From: Gigaspora margarita
Taxonomy: Eukaryota > Glomeromycota > Glomeromycetes > Diversisporales > Gigasporaceae
Assembly: GCA_009809945.1 (NCBI GenBank)
Contig: WTPW01000016.1
Coordinates: 619,439 to 683,438 of the forward strand
Length of the DNA: 64,000 nt
Reading direction: 5' to 3'
Position 1 is the first letter of the stretch. Each line of letters starts with the position of its first letter. Below are positions 46,292-58,461 of this stretch, piece after piece. The position numbers were made by a program, and so were the translations under genes. The notes beneath the pieces are model-generated. The model had not been told where the DNA came from. It worked only from the letters and a program-made list of their open reading frames with translations, and searched no databases.

Positions 46292-48471
46292 GGGTAGGGG
46301 GTATGTCAATCAATTTTCATATGATTTTTGTGTCACTATTTTTCTTTTGAATATTAAAAAATATTTTATTATGTAAACTGTTTTTAAAAATGAATTAAAA
46401 CTTGTAGAATAGGTTTTTCTGATTCTAATGGTAGTAAAATCATCAAAATTGAGCAGATATTTATCGAGATACATGTATTTAAAGGTTAGATATTGGTTTG
46501 TCATATGATGATCATAGGATATTTAATTAGAATAAATCTAACTATAACCCATAGTGATGATAACATGGTCACGTGACCAAATAAATATTTATATATTACT
46601 GTATTTATACACAAATAATAAAATGCATATAAAAAAATTGTTACGGTAATAGCATTACGACGTATGTATTTAATTTAAATAATTTATTATTTATTTACAT
46701 GAATTTTTCCCAAAGCATTTACTATATACGTTGGATCAATGAATGATATGTCAGAATGTACTTATATACTGGATTGTTTAATGAATTGTTCAATATAACC
46801 CTATCATCATATAGTTGCCATACGCTGCTCGCTTCGCTTGCAGCTAGGCAGCAGTCTCGCGGAGCGTATATCTAAAAATCCTAGTTTTTGGTAACTTTTT
46901 TTAATGGCAACGTTTGCCAACATAACATACATTATTATGTTGAAACTTCTCTTTTAGCTTACATATATACCAAGCTTCATAATGAATAAAGAATCGCCTT
47001 ATCCAATTAAATATTGAAGTAGTACTGTTAGTATTCTATACAATTAGGGTTCATATTCACTAAAAAAAACAAAAATATGAATATGAATGTATGTTTAATA
47101 CTTATCTAACATCGAATATGCGATTTCGTTCTATTACCAAATAAATAAATGAAGTATTACTAAGCTATCAAAATCATAATTAACAATCACGATTTTGATA
47201 GCTTGCTACATATTTTCAAAACATTCACAATATAAATTAGAACTATTACATTTTTTTCTGGAGTGTGTGCACTCAAACATACATCATATAACCTCGCTGT
47301 CATCATTAGTTTGCACCCTTTTTCGATGTAAAAAAAACCCGGCAGCTTTGGCATAGTTATTTATACTTGCCTCAGCTAAATCCCATGTCAAGTATGAAGC
47401 CCCTACTTTACTGAGATTTGAAGGTCCTGTTATGTCGGTTTGTTCTAATTCTGTTATTTCACTTGTTTTCAAAGTTACTAACTCTACATCCATATCATTG
47501 GTAGTTTCTGAATCTATAAAAGAGCTATTAAAAGATCTAACAAATTTATACCTAAATCCAAAAAAACATAGAAGCGTTAAACATTTTTATAACAAGGAAT
47601 AATGAGAAATCATGAAACCAACTCACCTTCCATAATAATAATTCCTTGTATAAGTGTGTCGTTAGACGTACAATAAATAAACACAACAATCAAGAAAGCA
47701 CTAAGAGAAAATTCAGCAAAGAAAGAGCAAGAGGTTAAAAAATGCTGTGAGAATGCACGACGCATCACTAAATTATAAAAAAACACTAACACAGTAACTA
47801 AAAGGCACATGAAAAGACACAAATGACGAAAAGGCAGTAACGAAAAGACACAGTTAGTGAAACAAGTAAGCCATTTCGTATCAATGCCTATTGACAATGC
47901 AAATAGCAGATGTAAGTTAAGGTAAAAAAAAAAGCTAAGAATGCACGTCGCGTCTCTTAACAACAAGAAAAACGTTAATATGTTAACAAAAAGACACAGC
48001 TACTGGTAAAATAAGCAAGAAAGCAAATCTGTGTGTAGTATTAAAAATTCAATTACTGTAGAAGTAAAAAAACCTAAATTAAAAAGATATAGATAGATTA
48101 ACATAGTTAAACAGTAAATGAGATAGATGATTGTGTAACGTACATATGCGCATGTGTATTACATGACCATGGTGATGATCACCATGTGTTATTTTAATTA
48201 TATTTCATTTAATTAATAATCTTGTGTAACCCAGAAAATTTGGAGGCTCCCCTGAAACTTTACAATATATACTAGTACATTTTTTTTAAAATTTTTTATT
48301 TGTTAAAATTTTTACTACTATAAAGAACATAATCTAACCTATTTTCTATAAAAATTTGATAAAAATTAATTGTAATAGTAAAAAGTTTTATTAGTAGCAA
48401 TTTTTATTTTTTGTAAAAATCACATTGTGACACTAAGATTATATGAAAAATGGTTGACATACCCCCTACCC
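46292..48471. mobile_element. TTAA-flanked element, 2.18 kb, with FAR1-like fragment inside
   Basis: GGGTAGGGGGTATGTCAA at the left and TTGACATACCCCCTACCC at the right are perfect inverse repeats for 18 bp and continue imperfectly to about 45 bp (CATATGATTTTTGTGTCAC / GTGACACTAAGATTATATG). TTAA flanks both ends (46288-46291 and 48472-48475). TTAA is the piggyBac duplication, although the GGG-start is not the usual CCC-start. The inside holds a short GC-rich hairpin-like patch (46829-46872) and the FAR1-like piece at 47284. No transposase of its own is readable. Confidence 0.65.
47284..47493 (-). pseudogene. FAR1-like DNA-binding domain fragment
   Basis: The minus-strand frame contains LTWDLAEASINNYAKAAGFF then LHRKRVQTNDDSEV, the start of a FAR1-type domain as found at the N-terminus of MULE-related proteins in Rhizophagus. 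The zinc-binding His/Cys residues that should follow are absent. Upstream there is an acceptor-like TTTGGATTTAG (about 47550) and a donor-like AAG|GTGAGT (about 47632), so a spliced origin is possible. Whether it is a host exon or a MULE remnant is open. Confidence 0.5.
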
Positions 48472-48475
48472 TTAA

Positions 48476-50269
48476 ATAAATATGGATTTAAGAAATAAAC
48501 TTGGTTGTCAAACAAAATAAACTATTGTCATGGGTTCTTGTGACATGTGAGCCATGGTTGTGGAATTGTCAGCAATAATTGTGAGCTGTGCTGTGGGAAT
48601 TGCATGCTTTTTCAGTTCAATAAAGCAGAGAAATTGATCACATGAATACAAATTAATAATAACTGACCTGAGCTGCGTGTAATTATGCACATTGCTTTCC
48701 AACTGGTTATAATAGACACATATCAAAAAAAAAGTTTTTAAATTAAAGAGTAATCCAATAAGGTTTTTATACTAAGTTAGGTTTCTTTATTATTCTATGA
48801 AACATTTTTTCTGATTTTTTGAGTTTTAATAGTGGAGAGATTGTTAAAATCTTAAAGTAAAATCAGAGATCCAGCCTTCAAAAATTTGGGCAATGTTTTT
48901 ATAAGATTTAAAAATACTACTTAATTTCAAAATGCTACATATATTGTTTTACTAAACCAATTTTAATAACATTGCAATTATTAGAATTGGGAAACTCAGA
49001 AAACATATCATGTTTATTTAAAATAATAGTAATTACTAGTAGTAAAAACTTTTTGATTATTTTTTTTCTTGCTTTTTTTAACTTTTACAAAAAGAATTTT
49101 TTTAAAAATTAAAAGTGATATGATGCAATAAACCAAATTATTCTAACAATTGTATAAATTATAAGAAATTATAAATACATTGTATAGATTTGAAAGGTAT
49201 AAAAAGCAAGTACCAGCTTTAACAACTTTATTTGTTAAATATAATGCTATTCAAATTATGATATCAAAAGAGTCCAACAACAATAGCACTTCATAAAAAA
49301 TTAATCCAACAAAGTTATATCCAAGAATACTTAAAAAAGTGTATAGCAGATTATTGATATTTGAAGAATTAATTGGATGACTACATAAAAATCAAGGGAT
49401 CATGCAATACAATAAGCATAGTTTAATGTTCAAGAAATGTGAGAATTTGATAATACATGATAAATGTCTATTAGTTTCCTTCAGCTTTGAATTGTCTACT
49501 AACTTATAATTTAAGTTTATAAATCAATTTGCAATTACAAATCTACCAAGAAAGCTACAAACTTTGCAACTTAGACCAAATTAGCAATGCACTTTAGAAG
49601 TACAAAAAACTGTAATTCTATTAGAATATTTACAAAAAAATGCAACTTCAAGAAACTATTCAAGGGATTTGGCATAAACTTATAATATACTTCAACTAAA
49701 GAAAATTTATAACTCAAGAGGAGCAACTAACAACCTCGGATTAGAACAAACACTTGTAGTATCATTAAAGTACTTGAAGTAAATAGATTAATACAAAACA
49801 CGAACCATATATCAAACATCAAGTAATAGTAGTGCAAAATAAATATATTGAATTATTAATAGCATTAGAGCAATAGTTAAACTTATTTAGGCATAAAATT
49901 TAAAGAATAACAGAAATAATTCACTACTACTAGCAAAACTAATTGCAAACAGAATTACTTTATACTTTATTACAAGAACTATTAGCTAACAATTAGCAAT
50001 TATTAAAGGCAAAAGTGAAATCTACTTTAGAATTACATATATTAAAATACAGAACTTTACAATTATACAAAATATTTATGGAATTACTAAATAAAACTAA
50101 AATTATTCAATATTATATTCATATAAAGTCTTTGGGATAACAAGGAATCTCTAGACTATATATCTATAAGACTATTTATATTGAAATTAATTTACAAATT
50201 ATTATTAACTTGCTTATAATACTGCTATTAGTTATACTAATATATAATCTGATTCTAGAGTATTCTTTA
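48476..50269. other. AT-rich DNA, no gene recognised
   Basis: A 72-codon minus frame at 48508-48726 shows no motif. From 49250 to 50250 the plus strand is A-rich with many stops, like 30700-33450. Nothing firm. Confidence 0.4.
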
Positions 50270-50432
50270 GGGCGCTGACATTTATTACCTAATATCCATT
50301 TACTATAGGGGCTTACCCCCCCACCCCCAGGTAAGATTTTATTTTAGCCAATCAAATTTAACTAACTAATTAAGGTAAGATTTTGCTTGACCCCCCACCC
50401 CCTAAAATATTACCTAATAAATGTCAGCACCC
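50270..50432. mobile_element. PIF/Harbinger-type MITE, copy 2
   Basis: GGGCGCTGACATTTATTACC to its inverse ending GTCAGCACCC, with TTA at 50267-50269 and 50433-50435. Differs from copy 1 (3985) at only about 15 positions by eye, including a longer C-run, so the family moved fairly recently. Confidence 0.85.
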
Positions 50433-50720
50433 TTACTGTGTTACAAATTAATTTTTATATTTGGTAACATTTTATATAAAATATTGGGTACTATATAAAG
50501 GTGTAACTATATTAGAAATTTTAAAGGCTAATTATAATTGTTTGCAAACAGTTAATTGATTATAATTGATTGGCTTTAAGCAATTATAGTCAATAGTAAT
50601 ATTAATAATCAATTTATATTAAAATTGATAATATTATAATAAAAATTGATATTAATTGATTTATATATTAATTTATTATAATCTATACAGTAGTAATAAT
50701 TTATTTGAGTCCATATTATT
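50433..50720. other. AT-rich spacer with TTGATTATAATTGATT repeats
   Basis: Short direct and inverted AATTGAT words. No gene. Confidence 0.4.
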
Positions 50721-51011
50721 TTACTAAAAATTACTTCACAGACATCCCATTTCACTGACAAATTATTTACCAACAAGTTCATTTTACTAACAGTTCATTT
50801 TACCAAAACTCATTTTACCAACAAGTTTTTTCTAAAGCATATTAACTTTAACTTTAATTTTACTCTAACCGTATTCTTACCCTGATGATATGACCAGAAT
50901 TACTTTGTCAATAAAATGAGTTTCAGTGAAATAAACTGTCAGTAAAATGAACTTGTTAGTGAATAATTTGTCAGTAAAATAGGTGTTTGTAAAGTAATTA
51001 TTGGTGAAATG
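50721..51011. repeat. Foldback of the TTTACCAACAAG family
   Basis: TTACTTCACAGACATCCCATTT...AACAAGTTCATTTTACT is mirrored by AGTAAAATGAACTTGTT...AGGTGTTTGTAAAGTAA. The centre carries CTCTAACC and TTACCCTGA, a degraded telomere-like tract. Related to 36073-36476. Confidence 0.65.
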
Positions 51012-51034
51012 ATTGCCACCCAATTTATTTCTAT

Positions 51035-51414
51035 ATATGGGGGCGTGTCAATTAAAACATGGTTTATGGCATTTTTTGCAAAAATGAGTTAATAATACTA
51101 TCAAATAAAGCAGACTTTTGATTATATAATTTAGTATTTAAAGCATTGATTTGCATAATAAAATTTTTGTTGATGCCTATTTTTCTAAATGATATATAAA
51201 TAGAAGCAATCTAAAAATAGATGTTAGAAATTAGCTTGTTAATCCTTGCTGCATAGCCATAGCAAATAGCTTATATGATTGGCTAATTCATGTAGATTAA
51301 CAGGTTCTACTAATAATAGATCATTATTGTTGTTGTTACACTAAATTTCAAATGTGATTTTTTCAAAATGGAAAAAAAGCCATAAGCCATGTTTTAATTG
51401 AAAGGCCCCTATAT
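51035..51414. mobile_element. MITE, GGGGCGTGTCAATTAAAACA ends
   Basis: Left GTGTCAATTAAAACATGG and right CCATGTTTTAATTGAAAGG are inverse over about 35 bp. TATA stands on both sides, so a TA or TATA duplication is likely. No coding. Confidence 0.7.
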
Positions 51415-51439
51415 ATCAATTATAATTTATAAAAATTTA

Positions 51440-52400
51440 ATTGATTTTGGGTGTGGCAACTTAGGAAAGTTGTTAAGTTGTCTCCTGCTAAGCAGCAGGT
51501 CTAGGGTCCAAATCCCACTGGTGATGCTTTAGTAAATAGATCTGTAGTATAGTAACTATTGTCTCATTGATCAGTCAAGTATATTACCTGTAATTCTTGG
51601 TTCACCATTTATAATAAGAGCTTTTGGGCATATTTGTGTATCATTACATAGACAAATCCAAGGAACCAGAGAAATGGAAACCCATTTGGCAAGTGCCAAA
51701 TAAGGAGGAGCAAAGATTTTTAATAGTGCTACTGAAACTGGAATATTGGAAACCAGAGCCAGAATATCTGACAAAAAAAGACCCTTAGTGACAGGGGTAT
51801 ACCAACCATGTCACCAGAGTCACACTTAAGAAAAAAGGATCTATGCTATAGAAGTAGGTACAAAAAAAAGAAAGAATTATAGTAGATCTAATGCTAGGTG
51901 AATCAACCCTTCTGGGCTAACTAGTTTGAAAGTTTGGAAGTTGGTGTAAAGACTAGTAGGACAGTAGAGGTGGGTGCTGGGATTGGAGCAAACCTTACAA
52001 GGGTAAGAAGTAGGTATTAGTAAGAGAACAGAGGTAACCTTGTCTTGCAAGTATTGGCCTTAGCTATAGTGATAATTACCAAAGTGTAGTTAATACCTGT
52101 GTGGGACAGGAACTGCTTTACCAAGTTTTCTACAAGAATAAAGTAGTCCTAAGAGTTATGGTAGTAATCTGGGGGGTCTGAACTGACTGTATATATACCA
52201 TGAATAACCAGTGAAACAGTTGAGATTGGTCAAGAAGTGGAAGATCATAGGGGTAAATAGGCAATTCCTATAGTTGGTTGCAGGTATGGCAGCTAATGTG
52301 GAACCTTCAGGCAGACTACTTAAATTAGATACCAAAAGTGTATGTATGGCTAGTTGTACTCTCATCCAAGTGTAATTTCTGATTTGTGAACCTAGTAACA
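51440..52400 (+). repeat. tRNA-headed dispersed repeat, copy 2 (longest)
   Basis: The head contains an A-box-like TGGCAACTTAGG (51454-51465) and a B-box-like GGTCCAAATCCC (51504-51515), with a CCTGC..GCAGG stem between them, as in tRNA-derived SINEs transcribed by RNA polymerase III. The body of about 850 bp is collinear with 21886-22920. Head fragments are also at 5640 and 14500. It is far longer than a usual SINE, and no protein frame is shared between copies. Confidence 0.65.
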
Positions 52401-52926
52401 AAACCAAAAAAAATTTTATAAAACAAAAAATAAATTTTAATTACTTTAAGGTTAGGATAAGTTCTAGGATTTTATCTAGATATTAGTATATACAAAATTT
52501 AGCAAAGAATTTTTTTATTAAAGCCCCAAAGATGGCTTTATAAGCAAAATTTTGAGATATGAATGTTTTTTTAAAAAATAAATGAAAAACTGAAATTTTA
52601 TATTATACCTGTTCTTAAATTTTGGTTGGCTATTCTAATAGTTTTGAATAAAATGGTATAAAACACCATAGGTGCATTTTAGTAAAACACTTAATCAATT
52701 ATAATCTAATTTTAAAATTTTTAATAAATATAGGGTGAAACTATAAAAAGGTCTAGCTATACTTTCTACCAGATCAGTTAATCAAGAATACCATCTTAAA
52801 AGAACTAACTGATTATTGCAAACTCCTAGAATAATTTGTATTCTTATTAATAAGTCAAAAACAACAACAATATCTTCTTATATTAGAACTACTATATTCT
52901 TTTTTTAAAAAACAATACCAAGTTAA
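52401..52926. other. AT-rich spacer
   Basis: No gene or paired repeat recognised. Confidence 0.4.
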
Positions 52927-53295
52927 GGGTAGGGTGAACATAGATCAATTTTCATATGATTTACGTGGTACTACAAAATTTTATATAGAAATCAAACATA
53001 TGCTTCTAATAAAACTTTTTAGAATTATAGTCAATATTCCCCAAAATTATGTGGTATATAATTTGATGTTTCATATTTGTTATAGTAAAATTTTAAAACC
53101 TATATCATTTAAAAAATCTATCTTTGTATATTGATAAAAAAAACTTAGGTAGACCCAAATTTACTTAGATAGCACAAAAATTGCTAATTCTGATTGGTCA
53201 GATCTACATTGTTTACAATTCTGATTGGTTGATCACCTGATTTCATATGATTACAACGTGATCACTCTTAAAAATGATCTAAGTTCACCCTACCC
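52927..53295. mobile_element. TTAA-flanked MITE, 369 bp
   Basis: GGGTAGGGTGAACATAGATC to GATCTAAGTTCACCCTACCC, with TTAA at 52923-52926 and 53296-53299. Sub-ends TTTCATATGATTTACGTGG / TTTCATATGATTACAACGTG are shared with the ends of the 46292 element, so they form one family. Confidence 0.8.
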
Positions 53296-53689
53296 TTAAT
53301 ACTATAATACTTACTTATAGTTCTACTCAAATCTTCTATACAGCAACAATAGCTGAAGACAGATAATACTATCTATAAACAATCCTACTCTTAACTAATA
53401 ATTAAGACCCCTTATTTTTTAATTATCCTTTATGTGTTTATATGTTCTACTTAACTATTTAAATAATATAAGAAATAACTATGAAAAATATGAAGTTAGT
53501 AAACTAGGCAAGTAGAAACATTTTTCAAAAATTACAAATTTCAAAACAGGAGCACATGGCTTTGCCTATACTAACAAAAAATTGTTAAACTAATCACTTT
53601 AAATACAATTCATACTAATTCTGTGTCACTAATTTTGAATCTAATCTGTATTGATTTGTTATAATCTTTTAGATTCATTACTATGATCT

Positions 53690-56107
53690 TAGATACCAAC
53701 TACTAGATTATATATCCAAAGGTTTTTCTAATTATACCTACTGCTTGCCAAATAATATCTATTTTATCTATTATTATACCAAAGAGAAACCCAAATAGTT
53801 ATTTTTTATTATTCAGAAACCATGCTTAAATAGAGAGAACATATTAATTTCTAATATATCTTCAAATAACTTTGCTAAATATATAACTAAATATGCAACA
53901 AAAGCTAAGCCCCTCAAAGATTTTTAATATAAACAAGCAAGATGATTACAGAAAATATATTATGGCCCACTAATTAAATGCTATAGAACTTATAATTCTC
54001 TTTTTACAATACCCTTAATTAGATATTTTGTTTTTGTGACTTATCTTCTTTCTGCTTCTTTAAACTCAGATCAAGATCTATTAAACCTATTTATTTATTC
54101 AAATATCTAATCAATATAGAGGATGATAATGCCAAAAAAATCCTTTCTAATGGAATAATGCTATTGGAAAATTCTTATCTCAAACCCTTTTATATCATTA
54201 TCTACTCTAACTATTTTTGCTATTATACTATCAGATCTAGACAGCCAAGTCAGACTTCATCATTGTTTATAATTTTGTCTGCAAAAAAGACTTATTGTAC
54301 AAAGTAATATCCTATTCTTTTATAATTTGTTTCTATAGAATAGAAAATATGAGCCCTTTTTTTTAGTATCCTATAATTAAATTTTTTACTAAATTAGAAA
54401 AAGAATGACTTACTAGATTTAATACATATAAAGACTGTTTTGAAGCTGCCTTTTTCTAAGATTCTGCCAAGAGACAAATGCAAAAAAAAACAGTTTTTAT
54501 ATCAAAAAACTTGCATATCAGAACTATATTAACCTTTTTAATAGTATTTAAAAATTACAACTTATCTAATTTAATATTTGATTAATTCCTATCTTTACAA
54601 TATGTTACTCTTGCTATACACCCTATTTCTTCTTAATTCTAGACAATAAACAATACAAAATATACTCTACTATGGGAATGTTATTTGCCAAAAAATACTT
54701 TACTTTTTTCTTATATACTTTTATTACTTTAATTATTTTTTTAAAACAAAATGTATAAGTTATCTCCTTCTTGCATCTACTAGTGTAGCTACTCATAATA
54801 TTAAAAACAAAAATTATATTCTATATTGAAAATTCATTTTTAGAATAGCTATTATAAAATTTTATTTACTTTAATACTAATAATTAGGGTTCCTCAAATT
54901 CAAATCAAATCAAATATTGGGTCAATTTGAATTTGATCAAATCAAATTGACCCTGATTTGAATTTGATTTGATTCAAATATTTGGATTTGAATTTGATTT
55001 AAATTTGAATTTTTAATTAATAGTAATTTTCAAATCAAATCAAATATTTGTCAAATCAAATCAAATTTGGCCAGATTTGAATTTGATCAAATCAAATATA
55101 GTCAAATTTGAATTTGAATTTGATCAAATATTTGATTCAAATATTTGAAGATCAAATCCAATTGCGGAACCCTACTAATAATAAAGCCAACTTAAAAAAA
55201 AGAATTATAATAATAAAAGAAATATCAATAATAGATGGCAACCTCTTTACTTTTACTAGCAATACATTTGCAAAAATTTATAACAACAATTTAATAATTG
55301 GTGGAATAACTATTCTAGTAGTTGGTAATCTTTCACAATAAACTCTTGCAAACCAAAATATGTCTTTGAATCTCCCTTTTGTTTCTTTTTTTCAAAATAT
55401 TATATATATACAACATTTGACCTTAATTTCCATAATGTCTTCAAAAAAATTAGAATTAGAAACTATTATGCAGATCTATTATCACCCTCCAATCAAAAAC
55501 CATTGCTAACAAAAATTCTTCTCAGTTTTATACTACTATACACATTGTAAGCACATGACAAGAAGTGCAAAACATTAATATACTTCTTTATATCTATATT
55601 CTTTTTGCCAAAGACTCATCTAAACTATTATTCTTTTTATCTAAAGACTTCAAATTTCTTTATCACAATTCCTCTTTTTTATAATTCAAATATTTAACTA
55701 ATTTATTAGCTTCTATACATACCAAGAAGGACCAAAATCATGTTTCTAAATAACAAACTATTTACTAATAATTTATACAATAGCTCTATAGGAATTTGTA
55801 ACAAAGCTTATTAATAGTAATAATATTAAAATAACATTTTCTACATTCTCTAATATTACTAGAGTATTTGTTTAAAAAAAACCACCTAATTTTATATTGA
55901 TAGAAAAAGGGCTTCCAAAAAATAGTTTCTACTTCAAAATGTTTTGCTCTAACTATCTACAAAAAGTAAGGTCTAACAACATTTTGCTAATAATCAAGCC
56001 TATATTGCAATGAGTTGTACCACTTTATGAAGTAACCTTAATTTAATAAACTTCAATATTAAATCCTTAAAAACTCCAAAGCAGCCCTAAGAGAATTTAA
56101 AAGGTTA
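53690..56107 (+). pseudogene. Decayed Helitron-type replicase/helicase
   Basis: Plus-strand blocks in different frames match Helitron Rep-helicase proteins: SNNFAKYITKYATKAKPL at about 53864 (conserved Y-x-T-K-Y region downstream of Rep), SFLHLLV/LLLASTSVATHNI near 54765-54810 (PIF1 helicase, TGVAA region), IIIIKEISIIDGNLFTF and IGGITILVVGNLSQ at 55205-55341 (Walker B, DEIS changed to KEIS) and NNQAYIAMSCTTLWSNLNLI near 55990 (final GQAYVAxSRA motif). Many stops and frame changes divide them and a hAT MITE is inserted at 54885. Helitron TC/CTRR termini were not located. A host PIF1 pseudogene is the alternative, but the FAKYITKY block favours Helitron. Confidence 0.65.
54885..55174. mobile_element. 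hAT-type MITE, CAAATC-rich, copy 2
   Basis: TAGGGTTCCTCAAATTC to ATTGCGGAACCCTA, with a perfect 8-bp duplication CTAATAAT at 54877-54884 and 55175-55182. It interrupts the helicase relic between its TGVAA-like and DEIS-like motifs. Confidence 0.85.
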
Positions 56108-56115
56108 TACTTAAT

Positions 56116-56270
56116 TAGGGATTGGAACCATTTAACCGTTTGAAATTGCTCTATAGTTCCGGGCAGAATTATGATGGTCATGGGCAGAATTATTAATGCC
56201 GGCCAATTAAATGGTTAAACGGTTAAACGATTAAACGATTAAGAAAATTTTTAGGTGGTTCCAATCCCTA
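56116..56270. mobile_element. hAT-type MITE, TTGGAACC family, copy 1
   Basis: TAGGGATTGGAACCATTTAA to TAGGTGGTTCCAATCCCTA, with a perfect 8-bp duplication TACTTAAT at 56108-56115 and 56271-56278. 155 bp. Confidence 0.85.
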
Positions 56271-56515
56271 TACTTAATACACTTCAACAAATTCAGACCT
56301 TTACCATAATTATTTGCTTAATCTTTTACATAAACCCTCACTATATTTACATGATTTATTAATAATATTATAAAGTATACCTTTTTTACAATCATACATT
56401 TGTACATGTAATATTACCAAATATAAAAATTTTCTAATTTAGTTTGGTTCTAACTACTTAGATGATATCAGCTAATAAAATAATATTTTTGTAAATTATT
56501 ATGCATTACTTAGTA

Positions 56516-56696
56516 TAGAGGTTGGAACCAGTTTTAAATATTTGAGTTTATTACATCAAAATTTGAGTTTATCACGCCAAAATTCAAGTTTATCACATCA
56601 ATTATTAATAATGACATGATAAACTCGAATTTTGGTGTAATAATCTTGAATTTTGATGTGATAAACTGAAATATTTAAAACTGGTTCCAATCTCTA
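56516..56696. mobile_element. hAT-type MITE, TTGGAACC family, copy 2
   Basis: TAGAGGTTGGAACCAGTTTT to AAAACTGGTTCCAATCTCTA, with flanks ACTTAGTA (56508-56515) and ACTTAGCA (56697-56704). The interior is a near-perfect inverted repeat with AATTTGAGTTTATCAC words. Confidence 0.8.
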
Positions 56697-56704
56697 ACTT
56701 AGCA

Positions 56705-58461
56705 TTATTTAATATAACCATTATTAAATACCCTAATTAAATTATATCTATATTATGTGCCCTAAGTCTGCATTAGCTAACTGATTATATATACATTAGA
56801 ATCTACCTTTTTGGTCACATAACACTACAACATTTCACTATACCTTTATCCCTTCACTTAATTTAAATTTATAATAATATAGTTCCCATATTTTCTATAG
56901 TTTTTTGTAGTTATCCCATAGTTTTTCTATAATTATTTAATAGTTGTCCAATATTTATGTAAAATTCATAATAAAATAGTTCCCATACTTTCTATAATTT
57001 TTCTGACAATTATATTAAATTTATACTAAAATAATTCCTATAGTCCACCCATAGTTTTCCTATAGTTATCCCATATTTATCCTATAGTTGTCCTATAGTT
57101 ATCCTTTAGATAAATTAAATTCATAATAAGATAGTTAGTTAATTAGATACTTTATTAATTAGTTAGATATTTAGTTCATCAATTAACAACTCAATGCTTC
57201 TTTAGTTGTGTAATAAATTAATCAAGTTTTCATATACAGTCAACTCTCTCTATTCAGAACCATCCATTCTTATATGTAAAATTGGTCAAATAGTTCAGTT
57301 CTCAAAGAGTTACTATGATGCTAATCTGAACTATATAATAAAATTTACAAATGTTCTAGAGTTTTGCATTCAGTTTTCACAGAATTTATTAAGGTTCAGA
57401 TTAGAGCGGTTTGGATTAGAGAGATTGATTAACCAAAACCCTAATTATAATCATTAAGTAATTTAATGATCTTAATCATGTAATTCCTTTTAATCATAGT
57501 TTACAACACTAATATGCATGTTTATTGTTTATTCATAAACTGATACAACTATCTATATCTTCATATACATTTAGTCATTAGCCTCTTTCATGAAAGCAAA
57601 TCACATAAAATCTCTTAACCATTCCTAATTTTACCAATATGGATTAAATATTTAGCATTTGATTATTACGTATCTACCAAATCACACGAATTTATTTAAT
57701 AATTAATTTCAGTCTACCATTTTACATTACTAACTTTTATTTGAACTCAAAACCTAATTATAAAACTCCATTTTTAATTATAAAACCCTTTCTATTCTAT
57801 ACATTTTAATTAACATTAAAAATAACTCTAATTTTATAACACACATAATCCATAATCAAAATTAGATTTCTACACTCATATATTCGCTACCCAACTAAAC
57901 TGTACCTCTATATGTTATTCTATGATCATTAAACAGACCCAATATTCGTAACAAGACTCTTCATTGACAATCCTTTCAACAAAACTCAATACAATTTACC
58001 ATATTATTTATTATTTACTGTCCAAATTTACGAAATTCAACCTCATTATTTACTAAAATTTATACTATCCGTTTTGTACTATATATCTACATATACAATA
58101 CATACCCATTCATTATCACGTTTTCACTTAAATCAGAAATATTAAACACCTTCATAAGGTACCAGGCTTAAACCATCCCCTATTTTGTCACCCATTGCAT
58201 TTTCCCTATTTTTACGCTACCTTTTTACCTTTATTCCTGTATATAATACCTCTGTATTGAATTTTCACACTTGCTTTTACTTCATTTAACTTTATTGGCC
58301 GTGATTTTACTTCCTGTTATTAGAACGTGATTTTTTCTACTTCACCTGATTATTAACTCCCTGCAACTGCGCCCTCTATCATACAAACCTTGTTGCTGAA
58401 ATACAGCTACTTATACAAGAGATCACAAAATTCCGGATTCCGGACCAAAACACGTTGGAGC
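56705..58461. other. Repeat-poor AT-rich DNA with one possible MITE
   Basis: 56890-57110 repeats CCTATAGTTxTCCCATAGTT words. 57238-57440 begins CAGTCAACTCTCTCTATTC and ends TTAGAGAGATTGATTA, perhaps a decayed mariner-type MITE. 58140-58461 reads like non-coding promoter or LTR DNA and continues after the hAT insertion. No gene is visible. Confidence 0.4.

Noticed and set aside
46829-46872. Terminator or structured RNA in the GC-rich patch
   Set aside because: ATACGCT and AGCGTAT pair, but the inner part pairs poorly and no gene ends there.
47610-47966. 118-residue minus-strand protein
   Set aside because: Cys/Phe/Leu-rich frame without motif, crossing a likely donor site; probably chance within the TTAA element.
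51454-51520. A functional tRNA gene
   Set aside because: A- and B-box-like words are present, but the acceptor stem does not pair and the anticodon loop is short by one base. Copies are dispersed, so a tRNA-derived repeat fits better.
57206-57457. 83-residue protein
   Set aside because: Overlaps a likely decayed mariner-type MITE (CAGTCAACTCTCTCT end) and has no recognisable motif.
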